Shown piece by piece: positions 41,400-42,080 of a stretch of 42,080 nucleotides of DNA. The notes beneath the pieces were generated by a model that made no database searches, had not been told where the DNA came from, and saw only the letters and a program-made list of their open reading frames with translations. Positions within the stretch are counted from its first letter, which is position 1; each line of letters opens with the position of its first letter. Made by a program: the position numbers and the translations under genes. This DNA is from Bacteroidota bacterium (GTDB lineage Bacteria > Bacteroidota > Bacteroidia > Chitinophagales > Chitinophagaceae): NCBI GenBank assembly GCA_023386235.1, contig JAEWKC010000015.1:1-42080 (forward strand). The letters are read 5' to 3'.

Positions 41400-42080
41400 A
41401 TGAAAGGAATTACACTACTATTCATTGCATTAGCGTTAAGCACATTTAATTATGCTCAAAAAGTTGATAGAATGGTTGATAACATCAGCAATCAAATAAT
41501 AGAATGGCGTAGACACATTCATGAAAATCCCGAACTTTCATTTAAAGAAACAAATACCACGGAATATGTGGCAGGTGTGCTCAAAAGTCTGGACAACATA
41601 GAAATCGTACGCCCTACCCCACCGGACTAATAGGTATTCTTAAAGGCGCTAAGCCGGGAAAAACGGTAGCTTTCCGTGCAGATATGGACGCTTTACCCTT
41701 GCAGGAAGAAACAGGATTGCCTTTTTCATCTAAGGTTAAAAATGTAAGCCACGCTTACGGCCACGATGCGCACACCGCCATGCTTTTAGGTACCGCTTCT
41801 GTATTGTCTAAGTTGTAAAAAGATATAGCAGCTACGATATACTTTATTTTCCAGCATGCTGAAGAACAGGATCCGGGCGGTGCCATTCAACTGGTAAAAA
41901 GCGGCGCCTTAAAAGATGTAGACGCCTTTTTCGGTGCTCATGTAATTCCCAACAATCCTGTAGGCCATATCGGCATTTTACCCCAAGGCAACACGGGCGC
42001 TTCTACTTCTGCTGATGGTTTTTTCCTGACTATTAACGGTAAGGGTACACATGGCTCCATGCCACATTTAGGTGTAGATC
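41400..42080 (+). pseudogene. M20-family amidohydrolase pseudogene (cut by the window end)
   Basis: From ATG at 41400 the protein begins with a signal peptide (MKGITLLFIALALSTFNYAQ) and an M20D-type start (IIEWRRHIHENPELSFKE), and stops at 41628-41630 because of a frameshift near 41616. In the other frame the sense continues: GLIGILKGAKPGKTVAFRAD, DMDALPLQEETGLPF, then the metal site GHDAHTA, up to an in-frame TAA at 41816-41818. Beyond that, KDIAATIYFIFQHAEEQDPG and HVIPNNPVGHIGILPQGNTG read on to the window end with the catalytic glutamates in HAEEQ. So at least one frameshift and one nonsense change disable it. The family hydrolyses N-acyl amino acids or hippurate-like amides. Confidence 0.88.

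Noticed and set aside
1..42080. CRISPR array, prophage or insertion sequence
   Set aside because: No regularly spaced repeats, no transposase, integrase or phage structural genes were found.

Overview
The window looks like a chromosomal segment of a Bacteroidota bacterium, most likely Chitinophagales/Chitinophagaceae. Supporting signs: AT-rich intergenic DNA, no Shine-Dalgarno boxes, repeated TAnnTTTG (-7) promoter motifs, a PorT-type secretion protein, a type IX secretion (T9SS) C-terminal sorting domain, a futalosine-pathway menaquinone enzyme (MqnE), a DUF4270 lipoprotein beside a panC/GT5-like pair, and several TTG/GTG starts. The genus cannot be fixed from the sequence alone.

Layout. 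1-3.4 kb: C-terminus of a GH20 glycosidase, then fusA. 3.4-4.8 kb: a palindrome-rich non-coding stretch and a RelE/HigB-type toxin-antitoxin pair, the only clear accessory insertion. 4.8-11.05 kb: housekeeping genes pckA and porT (minus), mqnE, asnS and tRNA-Phe (plus), rplT and rpmI (minus, no infC beside them). 11.3-13.8 kb: a prolyl oligopeptidase followed by a frameshifted lipoprotein pseudogene. 14.0-18.6 kb: panC divergent from a GT5-like/DUF4270/metK run. 18.65-22.3 kb: repeat-bearing spacers around a CNNM/CorC-type membrane protein, an acyltransferase and a Cu/Zn superoxide dismutase lipoprotein. 22.5-26.0 kb: two secreted proteins, one with a T9SS sorting domain, and a third secreted gene broken by three frameshifts. 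26.15-34.1 kb: DUF4112 protein, a small helical protein plus CcoI copper ATPase behind an FNR-like palindrome, a DUF1232 protein and a 1293-residue AsmA-like protein. 34.2-39.5 kb: zinc metallopeptidase, then an A-type Fe-S carrier with sufB-sufC-sufD. 39.5-42.1 kb: small lipoprotein, AI-2E family transporter, and a broken M20 amidohydrolase running off the end.

Themes. Fe-S cluster and copper handling (SUF genes, CcoI, SodC) suggest aerobic or microaerobic respiration with menaquinone. Three genes (lipoprotein, secreted protein, amidohydrolase) carry multiple frameshifts or stops while long housekeeping genes, including one of 1293 codons, are intact, so I favour real gene decay over poor sequence quality. 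The best candidate for undescribed biology is the single-domain GT5-like protein at 14966-15781: it keeps the starch-synthase N-terminal fold signature but has lost the substrate-binding KTGGL motif and the whole C-terminal half. I found no CRISPR array, prophage, transposase or rRNA.
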